Position numbers and translations under genes: made by a program. A stretch of DNA of 64,000 nt, from the NCBI GenBank assembly GCA_964609245.1, contig CAZSSB010000003.1:62001-126000 (forward strand), in the 5' to 3' direction. Below are positions 63,514-64,000 of this stretch, one piece after another. How positions within the stretch are numbered: position 1 is the first letter of the stretch; each line of letters begins with the position of its first letter. Under the pieces are notes generated by a model that saw only the letters and a list, made by a program, of their open reading frames with translations, had not been told where the DNA came from and searched no databases. The DNA comes from JAFGCY01 sp964609245. Lineage in GTDB: Bacteria; 4484-113; JAFGCY01.

Positions 63514-64000
63514 GTGGACGGCGGCACAGAGCAGCCGAGTGCTCCGGTTGAGCGGGCGCGGCAGGTGGCGGCGGTGGTGCTCGACCTGCTGGCGATTGGC
63601 TGCCTGATCTGGCTGCTGCCTCCCCTGGTCGCGCGGCTCGCTGATCCGCACTGGCTGAACGCGCTGCTCATCGCGATGGGCTATCTGGCGATGTGCGGGG
63701 GGCTGGTGCTGGCCCGGACCTACGCGCCGAAGGTGCAGAAGGTGGCCGCACCCGAGAAGGAGGGTGATCAGCCCATCGGCGGCGATGGCAGCGGGGCGCT
63801 GGGCTGCGCGCTGGCGACGGCGATCCCGTTCTCGATCTTCGTCGCCGTGATGATGCTGATGGCCAGCGGGGCGTTGGATGGTGATGCCTCCTGGCTGGAT
63901 CAGTTCCAGGCCAGGCTGGAGGCCAGCGCGATCCTCTCGATTCTGGGCGTGGTGGGGTTCTTCGTCTTCATGGGGCTATTCCCGTGGGCGCTGCTCTATC
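63514..64000 (+). CDS. Partial membrane protein, runs off the window
   Basis: At least 162 codons with no stop; reading begins at GTG 63514, 13 bp after the previous stop. It encodes VDGGTEQPSAPVERARQVAA followed by a membrane helix, a second helix (NALLIAMGYLAMCGGLVLA), a polar loop rich in Lys/Glu/Gly, then two more helices near the window edge. Family not recognised. The TACAAT 6 nt upstream supports the start. Confidence 0.7.
   Translation, partial: MDGGTEQPSAPVERARQVAAVVLDLLAIGCLIWLLPPLVARLADPHWLNALLIAMGYLAMCGGLVLARTYAPKVQKVAAPEKEGDQPIGGDGSGALGCALATAIPFSIFVAVMMLMASGALDGDASWLDQFQARLEASAILSILGVVGFFVFMGLFPWALLY

Overview
The window is GC-rich, gene-dense bacterial chromosome from a Gram-negative. 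Evidence for the envelope type is a Kdo transferase (waaA) and many lipoproteins with lipobox signal peptides. I cannot assign a phylum. The mixture of HrcA control, a mitochondrial-type citrate synthase, a full Rnf complex and abundant leaderless genes suggests a little-studied, probably uncultured lineage. No rRNA, tRNA, CRISPR array, phage or transposase was seen.

Layout. 78-9438 (minus) is a heat-shock cluster hrcA-dnaJ-[giant TPR/J-like protein]-grpE-dnaK-[zinc-ribbon protein]. 9553-10761 is a cyclophilin-like lipoprotein. 11130-19614 holds citrate synthase, aspartate dehydrogenase, two paralogous anchored proteins, a degenerate membrane sensor facing a response regulator/RsbW-type ATPase, and two tiny paralogous membrane proteins. 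19616-25910 (minus) is an Rnf operon, rseC-rnfB-C-D-G-E-A, followed upstream by ruvX. 26581-33837 holds a lipoprotein, an M42 aminopeptidase, membrane genes (one broken by an in-frame TGA) and a flavin reductase. 33898-43504 (plus) is a MoxR/DUF58/transglutaminase operon continuing into a ChbG-like deacetylase and a very large lipoprotein.

43538-58235 is the most unusual part. It contains a cohesin-like plus dockerin-like lipoprotein, waaA, an ECF sigma/anti-sigma pair, and three lipoproteins in a row. Each of the three is followed by an inverted 3' end of an acyl-CoA dehydrogenase gene. Only the last copy is complete; the other two are fossils of about 197 and 50 bp. The first two lipoproteins are paralogs with near-identical promoters and starts. 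They share a domain string: dockerin-like Ca loops, a ZU5-like domain, a papain/C39-like cysteine-peptidase-like domain, and Ig-like repeats. The same dockerin-like loops occur in the 1370-aa lipoprotein and in the cohesin-like protein. A surface cohesin-dockerin-type assembly is therefore plausible but unproven. The window ends with a gluzincin metallopeptidase, a fused membrane/spermidine-synthase-like protein and a truncated membrane gene.

Two cross-cutting signals stand out. First, at least seven genes start 6-8 nt after a TANNNT -10 box, which implies leaderless mRNAs. Second, two intergenic regions (about 14253-14320 and 58299-58375) share a conserved hairpin core inside different stems, which suggests an undescribed structured RNA.
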